From: Selaginella moellendorffii
Taxonomy: Eukaryota; Streptophyta; Lycopodiopsida; Selaginellales; Selaginellaceae
Direction: 5' to 3'
DNA length: 64,000 bases
Assembly (NCBI RefSeq): GCF_000143415.4
Contig: NW_003314299.1
Location: forward strand, 1,285,502 to 1,349,501
Shown here one piece after another: positions 1 through 9,993 of this stretch (position 1 is the stretch's first letter; each line of letters begins with the position of its first letter). The translations under genes and the position numbers were made by a program. The notes beneath the pieces were generated by a model, which saw only the letters and a list, made by a program, of their open reading frames with translations, had not been told where the DNA came from and did not search any database.

Positions 1-24
1 ATTCCAAAGACGTTTTCATAAAAG

Positions 25-480
25 ATATAACAAATCAAAAGGTAATTGTGTGCAATTTAAAAGGTGTAAATAAAAGTATTGTCGGGATTTATTATCACAT
101 GTCATATACGACTGACATGCGGTTAGGGTTTGACTAGACTTCCATGCACGACCTCCCAACATTGACGGGAACACAACCACGGCAGCAAGTATTATGGAAC
201 CAGAGGGAATTGCTCATTGAAGTAACACAGATGGAAACATATAGCAAGTGCTTGAATGGCAATTTCCCTTCTCTCCCAAAAGTCCCATGGAAACATATAG
301 CAAATGCTTGAATGACAACTTCCCTTTTCTTCCAGAAAGTGTCATGTTAAACGACACCCATACTAAAGGGGAAGAAGATGAAAACCCCATCTTTACCGGG
401 CAACTATCTATCTATTTATATTTACATAATCCCCAGTTTTATTAAAGTAGCTTATAGACATACACACTAGTGCATTTCAT
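25..480. repeat. Duplicated 3' flank of CYP74 (copy A)
   Basis: This stretch aligns base for base, with small indels, to 9565-9993, the 3' flank of the second CYP74 copy. Shared landmarks are the run ending in catgcggttagggt and the repeated phrase tggaaacatatagcaa. It lies downstream of a minus-strand gene, so it is 3' flank. A polyadenylation signal AATAAA on the minus strand sits at 438-443. No gene is seen in it. It marks the left edge of the duplicated block. Confidence 0.8.
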
Positions 481-481
481 T

Positions 482-1942
482 TCATGCTCGCTTCTTGAGC
501 TCGGTGAAAGGATAGACCGAAGAGGTACCGCTGATGAACGCATCCCCAAGCTTGAACGAATCGTAGTGCAGGAAGAAATCCGCAAACAAGATCCTCGTAA
601 CCAACACCACAAAGTTCTTCCCGGGGCACTGCTTGTTGTCCACGCTGGGCGAGCCCGTCTCGGGGCCATTCGACCAGAAAACATGCTCCAGCAGGCGCTG
701 CCCCTCCTCCCCCATGAACCTCCGAGGCTTGAACTTCTCGGGCTCCTCAAACACCACCGGGTCGCGCGTCACCAGCGGCTGGTACCCGTACAGCATCTCC
801 CCGGCCTTGATCTTGAACGCCTCGACGTGCGTCTCAAGGACAAAGTCCACCTTGGCCTTGCCGTACTGCGACTGTACCGGGGGCTCGATGCGCAGCACCT
901 CGTACACCGTGGACTGCAGCAGCGGCATGGCGCCCAGTGCCGCGGCGTCCACGCCGCCGCGGCCCACGGCACGCCGCACCTCCTCCCGCAGCTCCGCCTG
1001 CAGGTCAAACTCGTCAAAGTCGCTCACATTCTTGAACAGCGCGGGCCACAGAATGGTCAACCCCCCGAAGGTGTTGAAACATATGAAGAAGACGAGGTTG
1101 TGCAGGGCCTCGTCGGGCTCGATACCGTGCGGCACCGCGAGTGACACCGCGCGCTCCCCGTTGGCCTTAAAGAAGCGCACGATCTTCTGGTACTCGGGCG
1201 CCACGATGATGAAAGGTATGGGCGCGGTGTGGAGCAACGGCTCCTGGATCACGGCGGGCAGGCCCGCGTTGAGCACCGGCGCGATCTGCGGCGCGATCCA
1301 CAGCTTGATCCCGGTCTCGGTGAGCGCATTCCCCTCGGTTGCATCCTTGTCCAGCACCGTCTTGGTCAGGAAACGGAGCGCGATCTTCCCCAGCACAGGG
1401 TTGAGCTCCGGTGGATCATCCGGGAGCAGCCCCGAGACAAGTCCGCCCAGCAGCCTCCCGGACTTCTTCGGCTTGTTGAGCTCGGCGTCCCACTCGGCAT
1501 ATCCGGCAGCCGCTGCCGCACGGAGCTCCGGGATCCAACGGTCGTGGTTGCTGCTGAGGATGTCCATGCAGTACGACTTGAGCTGCGCATGCTTGGGCTC
1601 CTCCTGTCCGAGATAGGACAGCACGCGGTAGCCGCCCGTGAATCCGGTGCTCGGGACGTAGGTGCCGGTGAACACATCCTTCTTGCTCACCTTGGTGAGA
1701 TCGAACAGGACAGGGAAGCTCTTCTGATCCAGCAGCGCAATGACTTTGGAATCGGGGAAGAAAGGTGGCCCGGGGGGCATGTTGACGCGGAAGACGGTGC
1801 TCCCGTACTCGTCCCTCCGCTTCTCGAAGAAATTCTTGCCGTAGAAACGGTCCAGCCGATCCAGCACGGAGCCGAGTATGGGTGCGCCATATTCACCAGG
1901 CACGTCGCGCTTCACCTCCAGGTTCCTGTCGTTGCTCATCAC
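482..1942 (-). CDS. CYP74 family cytochrome P450 (copy A)
   Basis: Intronless gene for a 486-residue CYP74 P450. This family rearranges fatty-acid hydroperoxides without O2 or a reductase (allene oxide synthase, hydroperoxide lyase, divinyl ether synthase or epoxyalcohol synthase). Seen directly: N-terminal PGEYGAPILG; a GG-containing I-helix FNTFGG at residues 289-294, where ordinary P450s have an acidic/threonine oxygen-activating pair; ExxR at 348-351 (EVLR); and the CYP74 haem loop PSVDNKQCPGK with ligand Cys439. No plastid transit peptide is obvious, because the first 20 residues run straight into the PGEYG block. The ATG at 1942 is conserved in all three copies. The coding region is far more GC-rich than its flanks. 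The product type (AOS, HPL, DES or EAS) cannot be decided by eye; Selaginella CYP74L/M enzymes are the likely relatives. It differs from copy B at about 9 residues. Confidence 0.95.
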   Translation of the reverse strand: MMSNDRNLEVKRDVPGEYGAPILGSVLDRLDRFYGKNFFEKRRDEYGSTVFRVNMPPGPPFFPDSKVIALLDQKSFPVLFDLTKVSKKDVFTGTYVPSTGFTGGYRVLSYLGQEEPKHAQLKSYCMDILSSNHDRWIPELRAAAAAGYAEWDAELNKPKKSGRLLGGLVSGLLPDDPPELNPVLGKIALRFLTKTVLDKDATEGNALTETGIKLWIAPQIAPVLNAGLPAVIQEPLLHTAPIPFIIVAPEYQKIVRFFKANGERAVSLAVPHGIEPDEALHNLVFFICFNTFGGLTILWPALFKNVSDFDEFDLQAELREEVRRAVGRGGVDAAALGAMPLLQSTVYEVLRIEPPVQSQYGKAKVDFVLETHVEAFKIKAGEMLYGYQPLVTRDPVVFEEPEKFKPRRFMGEEGQRLLEHVFWSNGPETGSPSVDNKQCPGKNFVVLVTRILFADFFLHYDSFKLGDAFISGTSSVYPFTELKKRA

Positions 1943-2520
1943 TGCAATTGATGCAAAGAAGTGAAGTGTGAGCTGCTAAGAACACACTACTTGAGTACAA
2001 GGTGTGTTTGTGTTGGGCACAAGCTCGGGGCTTTTAAGCAAGGTGGTCTCTATAGTATTTCCTCCAGCATGAAGAACGTGGGTGCAAGCGACAGATATCA
2101 TCCACAGGGACCAAGCTTACAGAATCAGAACGCTGTAATGTAAGACAGCTTTCTTCAGCTGTTTGGTGGGATGTCAACTAGATACGGACACTATGCGTTA
2201 ATTGTCCACCTTCATCCGGTCTCAGGATTCCTTCCCGCCTTTCAATACCCAGTTCACGTCAAGGACCTGAAACTTATCTTCAACATGGTGCTTTGTTGTT
2301 CTTCTGCCTCCTCAAGCATGAAGAGCCTGGGTCCAAACGAGAGAGGTCATCCACAGGGATCAAGCTTAAAAGCCAAAATGAAAACAGGTAACAAGCAATA
2401 CAATATACAGGATAGGCCCCTCTTGTATATCTTGGTAAGATGTCACGGTCAGTTTGTTATTCCTCCAGAAAAAAACGTGCAGAGAATAATTGTTAAAATA
2501 TTATAGAATGCATTTCAATA
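1943..2520 (-). promoter_or_regulatory. CYP74 copy A upstream region
   Basis: Sequence upstream of the ATG, shared with the two other CYP74 copies (11455-12030, and 38020-38671 in inverse). A TATA-like TTAAAAG lies on the minus strand at about 2031-2037, roughly 90 nt before the ATG, and is kept at the same distance in all three copies. Farther up is a shared block around tcatccacaggg and ccaagcttaaaagcc. The promoter role is inferred from position and conservation. Confidence 0.4.
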
Positions 2521-3009
2521 GTTTAGACTTTTTTTAGGTTTTTCAATTTTGTAAAAGTAATTAAGCAACATAAAAAAGTAAGTATGCAATATAAAAAATT
2601 AATTGCTACATGTTGCATGTAGCAATGTTTGGTTTGCTTAATAGTAATGTTATTATTACTTATTAATCCAATTGATCAAATAAAGTTTATAGTTATAAGC
2701 AATCATATTGCATATCAATCATTAAATGATAGAATAAAAAATAATATACTAGAAAAAGTTTAAGAAAGTTTATAAATTATAAATACAAGATTAATCTAAA
2801 TGAATAACAACCATTAGATAATTGAACATTCTAGAATATCCAAGTATATTTTAAATATATTCACTACCAGGCTTTATGACGAGTTTGAAACATTTACATT
2901 CTTAATATCACTTTAATTACTTATGCAAACCAATTACTACTTTTTAGGTTGGACAAATTGTTTTTGGAATTTCTTTTGTTCCTCATAAATTAGATTACTA
3001 CTGATGGAT
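2521..3009. other. AT-rich spacer, no gene seen
   Basis: AT-rich sequence with parts related to the AT-rich stretches at 12040-12400 and 13400-13790, for example the phrases around ctactttttaggttgga and tttataaattataa. No coding exon, RNA gene or terminal repeat was recognised. Confidence 0.5.
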
Positions 3010-3430
3010 TGTTGGTTAGCGGCAGCATCGGGCTCACGTTCTCTAGCATCTCCGAGGCACTGTCACTGGCCGGAATGTTCTTTCTCCTTGCCGGCATTGC
3101 GGTGTTCATCTACTTTCTGGTCAAAGGAAAGAGTTTGGAAGAGATCTCTGGGATGTTTGAGCGGGAGGGAATGGTTGCTGGATCGCCAGAGTTTGTGGAG
3201 CTTTCTTCATCCACGGCGGTGACAGCTCTCAAGTATGAGGACGTGGGAAGTGGAAGTGGATGGGAGCCATGAAGAAAGCGGGGGGCATGTTGGGCAGCAA
3301 CGAATGTATGATGAAGAATCTCACAAGAAGTTGCTAGCTAAGGTCAAGTTGATTACTGCAAAACAGGGTGATTTTAATTCCTATGTCCAGTTAAGTAACT
3401 ATTATTTATGCAATCATACCTCATAAATTA
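3010..3430 (+). pseudogene. 3' fragment of the sugar/polyol transporter gene
   Basis: About 265 nt match the last part of the transporter at 7637-9452 (intact region about 9085-9395), followed by its 3' untranslated tail. Visible are the last transmembrane segment (residues like EALSLAGMFFLLAGIAVFIYFLV), the KGKSLEEISGMFEREGM block, and the tail AGSPEFVELSSSTAV. The PETKG motif has been cut down to KGKS by a small deletion, and everything upstream of the phrase ggttagcggc is absent. There is no start codon context, so it is a dead fragment. The same fragment, followed by the same downstream DNA, recurs at 58473-58930. This shows that the block 3010-5430 was duplicated with 58.5-61.3 kb. Confidence 0.85.
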
Positions 3431-3956
3431 AATATTTTCTTGAATTAACAAAGTAGTTTCTTTTTATATATTTTTCAATTATTGGAACAGAATCAATAAT
3501 GTGTATAAGCCATTTACCGAGCCACAATGGTGCGACTGGTGAAGCCACCCGGTAGTCATAACGTCGTGCTGCTGCCAGGCCACAACTGGCTGCAGGTGAA
3601 ACCATTCAGCCTGTGGTTATGTTCATGTCCCAGCAAATGGTGCACCTGATAGCTCCTCTAGTTCTGCCGCGACCATGCATGAGAAGATTGATTGACCGCA
3701 CAGCCATTCTGATATTTCGGTGTTTTGATTTGCGTTCTTTCCTCGGTGAGTGATATCTTGTCTTTGAGCGCAATCAGACTTCGTGTGTAGGATCTCCTTC
3801 AACGGAAGTGGTGAAATCTTACTTTCTTACCTGAGGCCTGTATCATTCATGAAGAATAAGTATAGGTATATTCTCTTCTTAAAGATCGTGTACGCATGAT
3901 TGATCAAATTGGTTGCATAGATTTTGAAGCAAGTTGTGAAAGTTGGGCATACTATC
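3431..3956. repeat. Duplicated spacer upstream of membrane-protein pseudogene 1
   Basis: Non-coding sequence matching 58890-59768 in collinear order, with deletions here. Landmarks shared by both are the run gccacaatggtgcgactgg, gaccatgcatgagaagattg, and gaataagtataggtatattc. It probably contains the ancestral promoter of the membrane-protein gene; no TATA box stands out. Confidence 0.65.
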
Positions 3957-5334
3957 ATGACAAAAGAGCCATTCTCTTTGTGATCATTACAGTTCTGGTG
4001 AGAGGAACAGCATCGTCAATCTCAGTTCACGAGGGCAATCTTCGAAGTGTAACATGCTTCACAGCAATCCTGAGCATGGATGGTGACTCATCCCACAAGT
4101 CCAACTGGTGGCAGTTTCTTCCATATTTACAATCAAGCAGCCAGCAGGCCTTTCTTGCGTACATGGTCTCCAGCTTCTCGGGTCGAAACCTCACGGCAGA
4201 AGTTGCGGAGAAAGGTGGTCTTCTCTCAACCAAGATCATAGAGCACAAATCCAAGGAAAGATCAAGAGCTTGGGAACTATGTGGGCATTAGGTTTTGTTT
4301 GTCTTGACGACGCTGGAGCTGGAACCTGTGTTAAGTTCACGCCCGTGGTGATCCAAGCCATTCCAGGTACCACAAAGTATGCATTCTTTGCCCTCTGGGA
4401 AGAGCAAGACGGTGTACTGAGCAACATTGTTGGATCCAAAGTTTTGACCATTCCCAACTGGAACACGCATCTCGAAAAGTCAAGCGGGATTTGAGAAACA
4501 TCGATCCTGATCGTGCCAATGCGAATGGCCTCGGTTTTTGCAAGGGGATGGAGCTAGATCCACAAACTTTCAACCGAAGCATTGTAAAGCTCAGGGGGAG
4601 AGATTTTGATCCATGGACAAATTTCAGGGTCAAGACAGCTCCAGAAGCAGCAGGATTCGACATGTCCCAGCGAGTCGTCTTTGCGAGTAGGCCACACAGA
4701 AACCTTTGCCTTCTTGGAGCTGACAACTCCTCAAGCAGCAATTCCATTACCTCGTCAGTCGACTTGATGTCTGGGATCTTTCATGTCTCACGTAAGAACT
4801 CTTACATTCAAGCGCAGAACTCGGCCCTGGATCTCAATCATCCAGCGTCGGATTTCTGGGTGGCAGCAGTAGCTCTTCCCAGTGCCTTCATAGCCGTCGT
4901 GGCAGCAGCTGTGCCTTTCATCAATCTCCAGCTCAGGCTCTTCACGAACTTGACGAATTTCCGGCGATGGAAGACATTGATGCTTTGTGTGAGCATCTCG
5001 GTTGCATCTTACTCTGCTGTGATTGCCGTCACCCCTGCCGAGCTTCAGAGGGAGAGGAAATTTGCGACCTGGGGGCTGCTGGTAGACCAAGTTCCAATCA
5101 CAAAGCGAGGGCTTGAAGTTCTCGTTGTTGTCAAGGGCGAGTCGGTCTATAAATCCAGCAGCCTCATACTTGCATGGTGCTCCACTGCCATCCTCGTTCC
5201 AGTGGTCGCGTGCATCACATTCTTTACTTCTCGGTAACCCGGAAGAACGGATCCTTGATCTTCAAGCAATAGAAATGAACGCAGTGGAGCAGCGGCGGCT
5301 GGAGAGGGAGCGTGAGGCAGCTAGAAAAGCATAG
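3957..5334 (+). pseudogene. Decayed membrane-protein gene of unknown function, copy 1
   Basis: Collinear with 59769-61200. Read across frames, it describes a secreted or membrane protein: an N-terminal hydrophobic signal (ILFVIITVLVRGTASS), a large extracytoplasmic part with LPNWNTH-like and NRSIVKLRGRDFDPW-like blocks, a hydrophobic segment (VAAVALPSAFIAVVAAAVPF), and one or two further membrane spans near the end. A charged tail (EQRRLEREREAARKA) closes it. I do not recognise the family. Lesions against the other copy: a 1-nt loss right after the ATG at 3957, a 1-nt loss near 4257, a 4-nt deletion near 4490 that stops the frame at 4492, and a large deletion around 4780 removing the TTTTTLVHVL block. 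The break points differ from those of copy 2. Confidence 0.75.
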
Positions 5335-5430
5335 AGAGTTTACTTATTTAAAATAAAACATTTTAACAATTTTTATAAGAAAGCTACTAAAAATCCTCGA
5401 AGTTCGCAACCTTGGATTATCTAGGTATAT
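5335..5430. other. 3' spacer ending at a duplication breakpoint
   Basis: This short AT-rich stretch matches the 3' flank of membrane-protein copy 2 up to the phrase ggattatctaggtatatcc (5412-5430 here, 61309-61327 there). Immediately after that phrase the two copies diverge. Here the ribonucleotide reductase fragment begins; there a different sequence follows. Confidence 0.7.
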
Positions 5431-7194
5431 CCGGCATGAGAAACGCTGATCTTTTCATGGAACGAGTTAAGAGCAATAGCGATTCATCTCTGTTTTGTCC
5501 GAACAAGGCTCCTGGATTGGCTGACTGCTGGGGTGAAGAGTTTGAAAGCTTGTACACAAGATATAAAAAGGAGGTCAGTCTCCTAATTCTTTTACGAGCT
5601 TAATTTTTTGCGGTGTTTATCAGGGGAGAGCTAAACGTTCCTTATCAGGTCAGAAACTTTGGTTTGCAATTTTGGAAACTCAGATGGAAACTGGCAATTT
5701 TTTAAGGTGTGAAGTCAAGGAGTTCTTATTTCTGACGCTTTTTTCCGTTTCAGGACAGGAAGAGCAATCAACAAAATCTGGGGACTATCAAGTGCTCAAA
5801 TCTCTGCACTGAGATTGTGGAATATACCAGTCCCTCTGAGACAGCCATGTGTAACCTTGCATCCACTGCGTTACCTCGGTTTGTCCGTGAACAAGGAATA
5901 AACTCGGAAACTAAACTGGTCGGTAGCAAGGGATGCAAAAATAGAGTTTTTGATTTTGACAAACTGGCTGAGGTAACACAGCTTTCATCATTCTCTAACG
6001 TCAACATGGAGATTTTTTCCAGGTGACAACAGTAGTGACTGAAAACTTAAACAAGATTATTGACATCAACTACTACCCAGTTGACACAGAAAAGCGTTCA
6101 AATCTTCCACATCGTCCAATTGGAATTGGTGTCCAAGGATTAGCTGACGCATTTATTCTCCTTGGGCTCCCATTCGATTCCGAAGAGGTACAACGTTTTT
6201 TCATGTAGCCGAGTAACGTTTCTCTTTACAGGCTCGTGAGCTGAACAAAGACATTTTTGAGACGATCTATTATCATGCCATGAAAACGTCAACCGTTCTG
6301 GCAGAATTATATGGAGTTTATGAAACATATCCTGGAAGTCCAGTCAGTAAAGTTCGGGTAGTGATTATTAATTTTTTTCTCTATCAATTATTTGTCTTTC
6401 CAGGGAGTCTTATGTGGAACGTTATACCGTCTGGTCGTTGGGATTGGCCAGCCTCGAAGGAAATGGTCGCCCGCCATGGAGTACGCAATTCCTTACTTGT
6501 TGCTCCAATGCCGACGGCATCAACAAGCCAAATTCTTGGAAACAACGAGTGTTTTGAGCCTTATACATCCAATATTTACGCTCGACGCGTTCTAAGGTAT
6601 GCCTTCTTTCTGTATCAGCTGTGATACTTATGTTGCCTGCTACAGTGGTGAATTTGTTGTGGTTAACAAGCATCTGCTGAACGATTTGACTGATTTGGGA
6701 ATATGGACACCGGATCTGAATATACAGGTTGGTTTGTGGACAAGTTTTTATTTTTTCTGAACCATGTCAATCAGGACTGTATGGGAGATCAAGCAAGTTG
6801 ATATGGCTGTGGAACGCGGAGCATACATTGACCAAAGCCAAAGCCTGAACATTCATATGGAGCAGCCCACAACGACCAAATTGACTTCACTACACTTCCA
6901 CGCATGGTCAGGGGTAAGGACACTCAGCATATTAGCGATTTCTATGCCTGTCCTCAACAAAATTAATTTCAGGGCCTAAAGACTGGTATGTATTATCTAC
7001 GATCGCAAGCTGCTGCGGACGCTATCAAGTTCACTGTCGATACGGCCTCATTAAAGGTAGGATTATTTTCTACGGTTTTATCTAGCCATCTCTTCTGTAC
7101 CAGAGTCCTACAAAGTCAACCGACAGAAGAGCTATTAGCGCAGATGGTTTTCTCACTCGAGAATCGTGAGAACTGCTTAGCGTGTGGTAGCTAG
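5431..7194 (+). pseudogene. RNR1: C-terminal half of ribonucleotide reductase large subunit (class Ia), fragment
   Basis: Ten exon-like blocks separated by 45-60-nt introns encode the C-terminal half of eukaryotic RNR R1, which makes dNTPs from NDPs. Exons at about 5431-5573, 5624-5700, 5754-5972, 6023-6187, 6232-6351, 6404-6596, 6646-6727, 6775-6913, 6973-7056 and 7104-7194. Diagnostic peptides: [10 protein letters not shown], the radical-site block [13 protein letters not shown] with the thiyl Cys, [43 protein letters not shown], and the C-terminal redox tail CLACGS. The ATP cone and the first half of the barrel are absent. Internal damage: the PYMLYKDSCN-type block after exon 2 is missing, about 10 nt are lost at the QPD position at 6412 (frameshift), and the exon between 6727 and 6775 is gone. 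It starts exactly at a duplication breakpoint, so it is an orphan gene fragment. Confidence 0.9.
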
Positions 7195-7636
7195 GTACTT
7201 GGTTAGAATGTGTTTTACGCTACGTGGGCCAGCAGAGCTCTAACTTAGTGCTCAATAATCTACACTCGAAGGCTTGTATATGATATTTGAGGTATGAAAT
7301 CCTGTTCCGAACTTCTGGGATCCGTTTTGGGTGTGAGCGTTGACGCCAGTTACAGGTGACTAGAAAGAAGAACCTGATGCGTTTATCCTTATAAAACTGT
7401 CCTCTTTGGGGTTTTAATCGCTCTATTTCACGCAGCGTAGCTCAGTGGTCATCGTCTTCGGCCACTCTGAGTATACTTATGCTTTCAATTTTCGTTTCTC
7501 ATCTAGTCTCTTAAGCAGTGACGAAGATGCGATTACTGGATCTCTCGGCCGTAAGGTACGCCCAACGACTGATAGTAGGACATAGATCTGTCTGGTTATT
7601 TTCTCCGTGGAGAGTTTAGATCTCTCTCACAGAAAG
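7195..7636 (+). promoter_or_regulatory. Upstream region of the transporter gene
   Basis: Non-coding sequence before the transporter ATG. Its last 200 bases recur before the truncated copies at 36730-36976 and at 57665-57765, including catctagtctcttaagcag and gcgattactggatct. Conservation across three copies suggests that promoter and 5' untranslated sequence travelled with the gene. No single core element can be assigned with confidence. Confidence 0.45.
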
Positions 7637-9452
7637 ATGGAAGGCTTGAGCAGAAGCGAGCCTTCAGATTCAAGGGGGTTTACACAGGATACAGGCCTCC
7701 TGGTGAACGATGGCTCGAAGCAGACAAGCATGTATCAGCTGTTGTCGACTAGCACAGAAGCAGGGAAGCATTTTTATCGATACGTTGTTTGGTGCGCCCT
7801 TTTGGCATCTCTGAATTCTGTGCTACTTGGATATGGTATGTGTTTTGTTTCTTTACTTAGCATTGAGTTTTAACTTTGTGTCTTCCAGACATTGGTATCA
7901 TGAGCGGAGCAGTCTTGTTCATAAAGGAGGATCTGAAAATTCATGAGCTACAGGAAGAGGTTCTGGTAGGCTCGCTAAACTTGATATCTTTAGTCGGCGG
8001 AGTTTTAGCAGGCAGGCTTTCGGACTCCATTGGCCGAAAGAAAACAATGGCAATAGCTTCCGTCATATTCTTTCTCGGAGCAGGGGTGATGGGGCTGGCT
8101 CCAAATTTTGGTATCTTGCTGAGGGTCGTATAGTGGCAGGGATAGGAGTAGGATTCGGGCTTATGATAGCACCGGTCTACACTGCAGAGTTGGCACCAGC
8201 AGCAAGCAGGGGTGCTTTGGTTTCGTTTCCAGAGATATTTATCAACGTGGGAATACTGCTGGGATACATTGTCAGCTACTTACTGTCGGGATTGTCTGCG
8301 GGACTCAGCTGGAGGCTGATGCTCGGGGCAGGATGCATCCCAGCGATCGTTCTGGCCGTTGGTGTTCTTTTCATGCCAGAATCACCGAGGTGGCTCGTCA
8401 TGCAAAGCAGAATACCCGAGGCGGAAGTGGTCCTTCTCAAGACCTCGAGAAGCAAGCCGGAAGCGGATGAAAGGCTGGCAGATATAATGGCAGCCGCGAA
8501 GCTCAACCAGCAAGCCGGCAAGAGCCAAGGCGAAGGAGTCTGGAACGAGCTTCTGTGGCCGGTTCCATCCGTGAGAAGGATGGTCATCGTGGCCTTGGGT
8601 ATCCAGTTCTTCCAGCAAGCCTCAGGGATCGACGCTCTCGTGTACTACAGCCCAGCGGTCTTTAACCAGGCCGGGATCACAAGCAAAGCAGGAGTTCTGG
8701 GAACCACAGTGGCAGTAGGATTCACCAAGACGGCTTTCATTCTCGTGGCAACGTCTTTGCTGGATAAAGTCGGCCGGAGGCCACTGCTTCTCGCGAGCAG
8801 CGTCGGGATGGCAGCGTCACTGGCGACAGTGGCTCTCGGCTTTGTCTTCTACGACAGTGCCATGGATCCGAGCAAGCATCGCCACCTTCCAGTCCAGTCC
8901 ACAGCTAAATCCCCCGGAGGAAGCTCGGACGTAGCTCTAGCTCTGATCATCACCGCCATTTGCGTCTTCATGGCTTCCTTCTCGGTGGGATTTGGGCCGA
9001 TCAACATGGTTCTAAACTCTGAGGTGTTTCCTCTCCGGCTCCGAGCTCAAGCCGTGAGCCTGGGACTGCTCGTCAACCGGCTGGTTAGCGGCACCATCGG
9101 GCTTAGGTTCTTGAGCATCTCCGAGGCACTGTCACTGGCCGGGACGTTCTTTCTCTTCGCGGGCATCGCGGCAGCGTCGGTGGTGTTCATCTACTTTCTG
9201 GTTCCCGAGACCAAAGGGAAGAGTTTGGAGGAGATCGCGGGGATGTTTGAGCGGGAGGGGATGCTCGCTGGATCGCCAGAGCTTGTGGAGCTTTCTTCAT
9301 CCACGGCAGTGGCGGGAGGCCAATCTTTCAAGTACGAGGACGTGGGGAGTGCTCCTCACGAGCACTTGGAAGTGGAGGCGAGCCATGAAGAAAGTGGTGG
9401 CGGCTTGGGCAGCAAGGAATGTATGATGAAGAATCTCACAAGAAGCTGCTAG
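7637..9452 (+). CDS. Polyol/monosaccharide H+ symporter-like transporter (MFS sugar porter), with a frameshift
   Basis: Two exons, 7637-7835 and 7889-9452, split by a 53-nt GT-AG intron inside the GYDIG motif of the first membrane helix. This is the family that moves hexoses or linear polyols with protons across the plasma membrane. Family marks: GYDIGIMSGA, GRLSDSIGRKKT (loop 2-3), GRIVAGIGVG and MIAPVYTAELAP, PESPRWL, QFFQQASGIDALVYYSP, DKVGRRPLLL, and PETKGKSLEE after helix 12. The length, close to 587 residues, exceeds the usual 500-540 because of a long Ser/Glu-rich tail. At about 8119-8121 the frame slips by one base: the reading phase before it (ending in a stop at 8131) and after it differ, in the middle of the conserved LLxGR motif. 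This is either a sequencing error or a fresh inactivating mutation. It faces CYP74 copy B tail to tail. Confidence 0.85.
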
Positions 9453-9993
9453 CTAAAGTCAAGTTGATTGCTGCAAAACAGGGCAATGTTTGAACTAAGT
9501 GTTTGGGTATTTTTATTTTAACTAAATTATTAAATGAAAAAAAGTTTTGTGTTTTTAACAACCATAGCAAATCAAAAGGTGATTGTGTGCAATTGAAAAG
9601 GTGTAAATAAAAGTATATTTATTATCACATGTCATATACGACTGACATGCGGTTAGGGTATGTCTTTCCCACACTAGACTTCCATACCCACGACCTCCCA
9701 ACATTGACGGGAACACAAGCAAGTATTATGGAAGACTAGAGGGCATTGCTCATTAAAGTAACATGCCCCCAATTCCCAGATGGAAACATATAGCAAGTGC
9801 TTGAATGACAATTTCCCTTCTCTCCCAAAAAAGTCCCATGGAAACATATAGCAAATGCTTGAATGACAACTTCCCTTTTCTTCCAAAAAGTCTCATGTTC
9901 TCATGGACTATAAACACAACTATCTATCTAGTTATATTTACTTAATCCCCACTTTTATTACAGTTGCATACATACACACTAGTGCATTTCATT
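9453..9993. repeat. Shared 3' spacer between transporter and CYP74 copy B
   Basis: The first part is the transporter 3' untranslated region; its inverse recurs at 40530-40613. From 9565 on it matches 25-480. A CYP74 polyadenylation signal AATAAA lies on the minus strand at 9954-9959. No gene is seen. Confidence 0.7.

Noticed and set aside
633-1616. Plus-strand Ser/Thr-rich frame across CYP74 copy A
   Set aside because: Shadow frame of the minus-strand gene; the same shadow appears over copies B and C.
5768-6007. Minus-strand frame over the RNR1 fragment
   Set aside because: Shadow of the RNR1 exon that carries the CSNLCTEI block.
7430-7500. A tRNA-like start (agcgtagctcagtggtcat) upstream of the transporter
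   Set aside because: It resembles an A box, but there is no B box at the right distance and no cloverleaf. It belongs to the conserved transporter upstream region, where other copies (36735) do not keep the match.
482-9452. CYP74 plus transporter as a biosynthetic gene cluster
   Set aside because: The linkage is explained by segmental duplication of one convergent pair. The transporter copies are dead or frameshifted and no further oxylipin enzyme is present.
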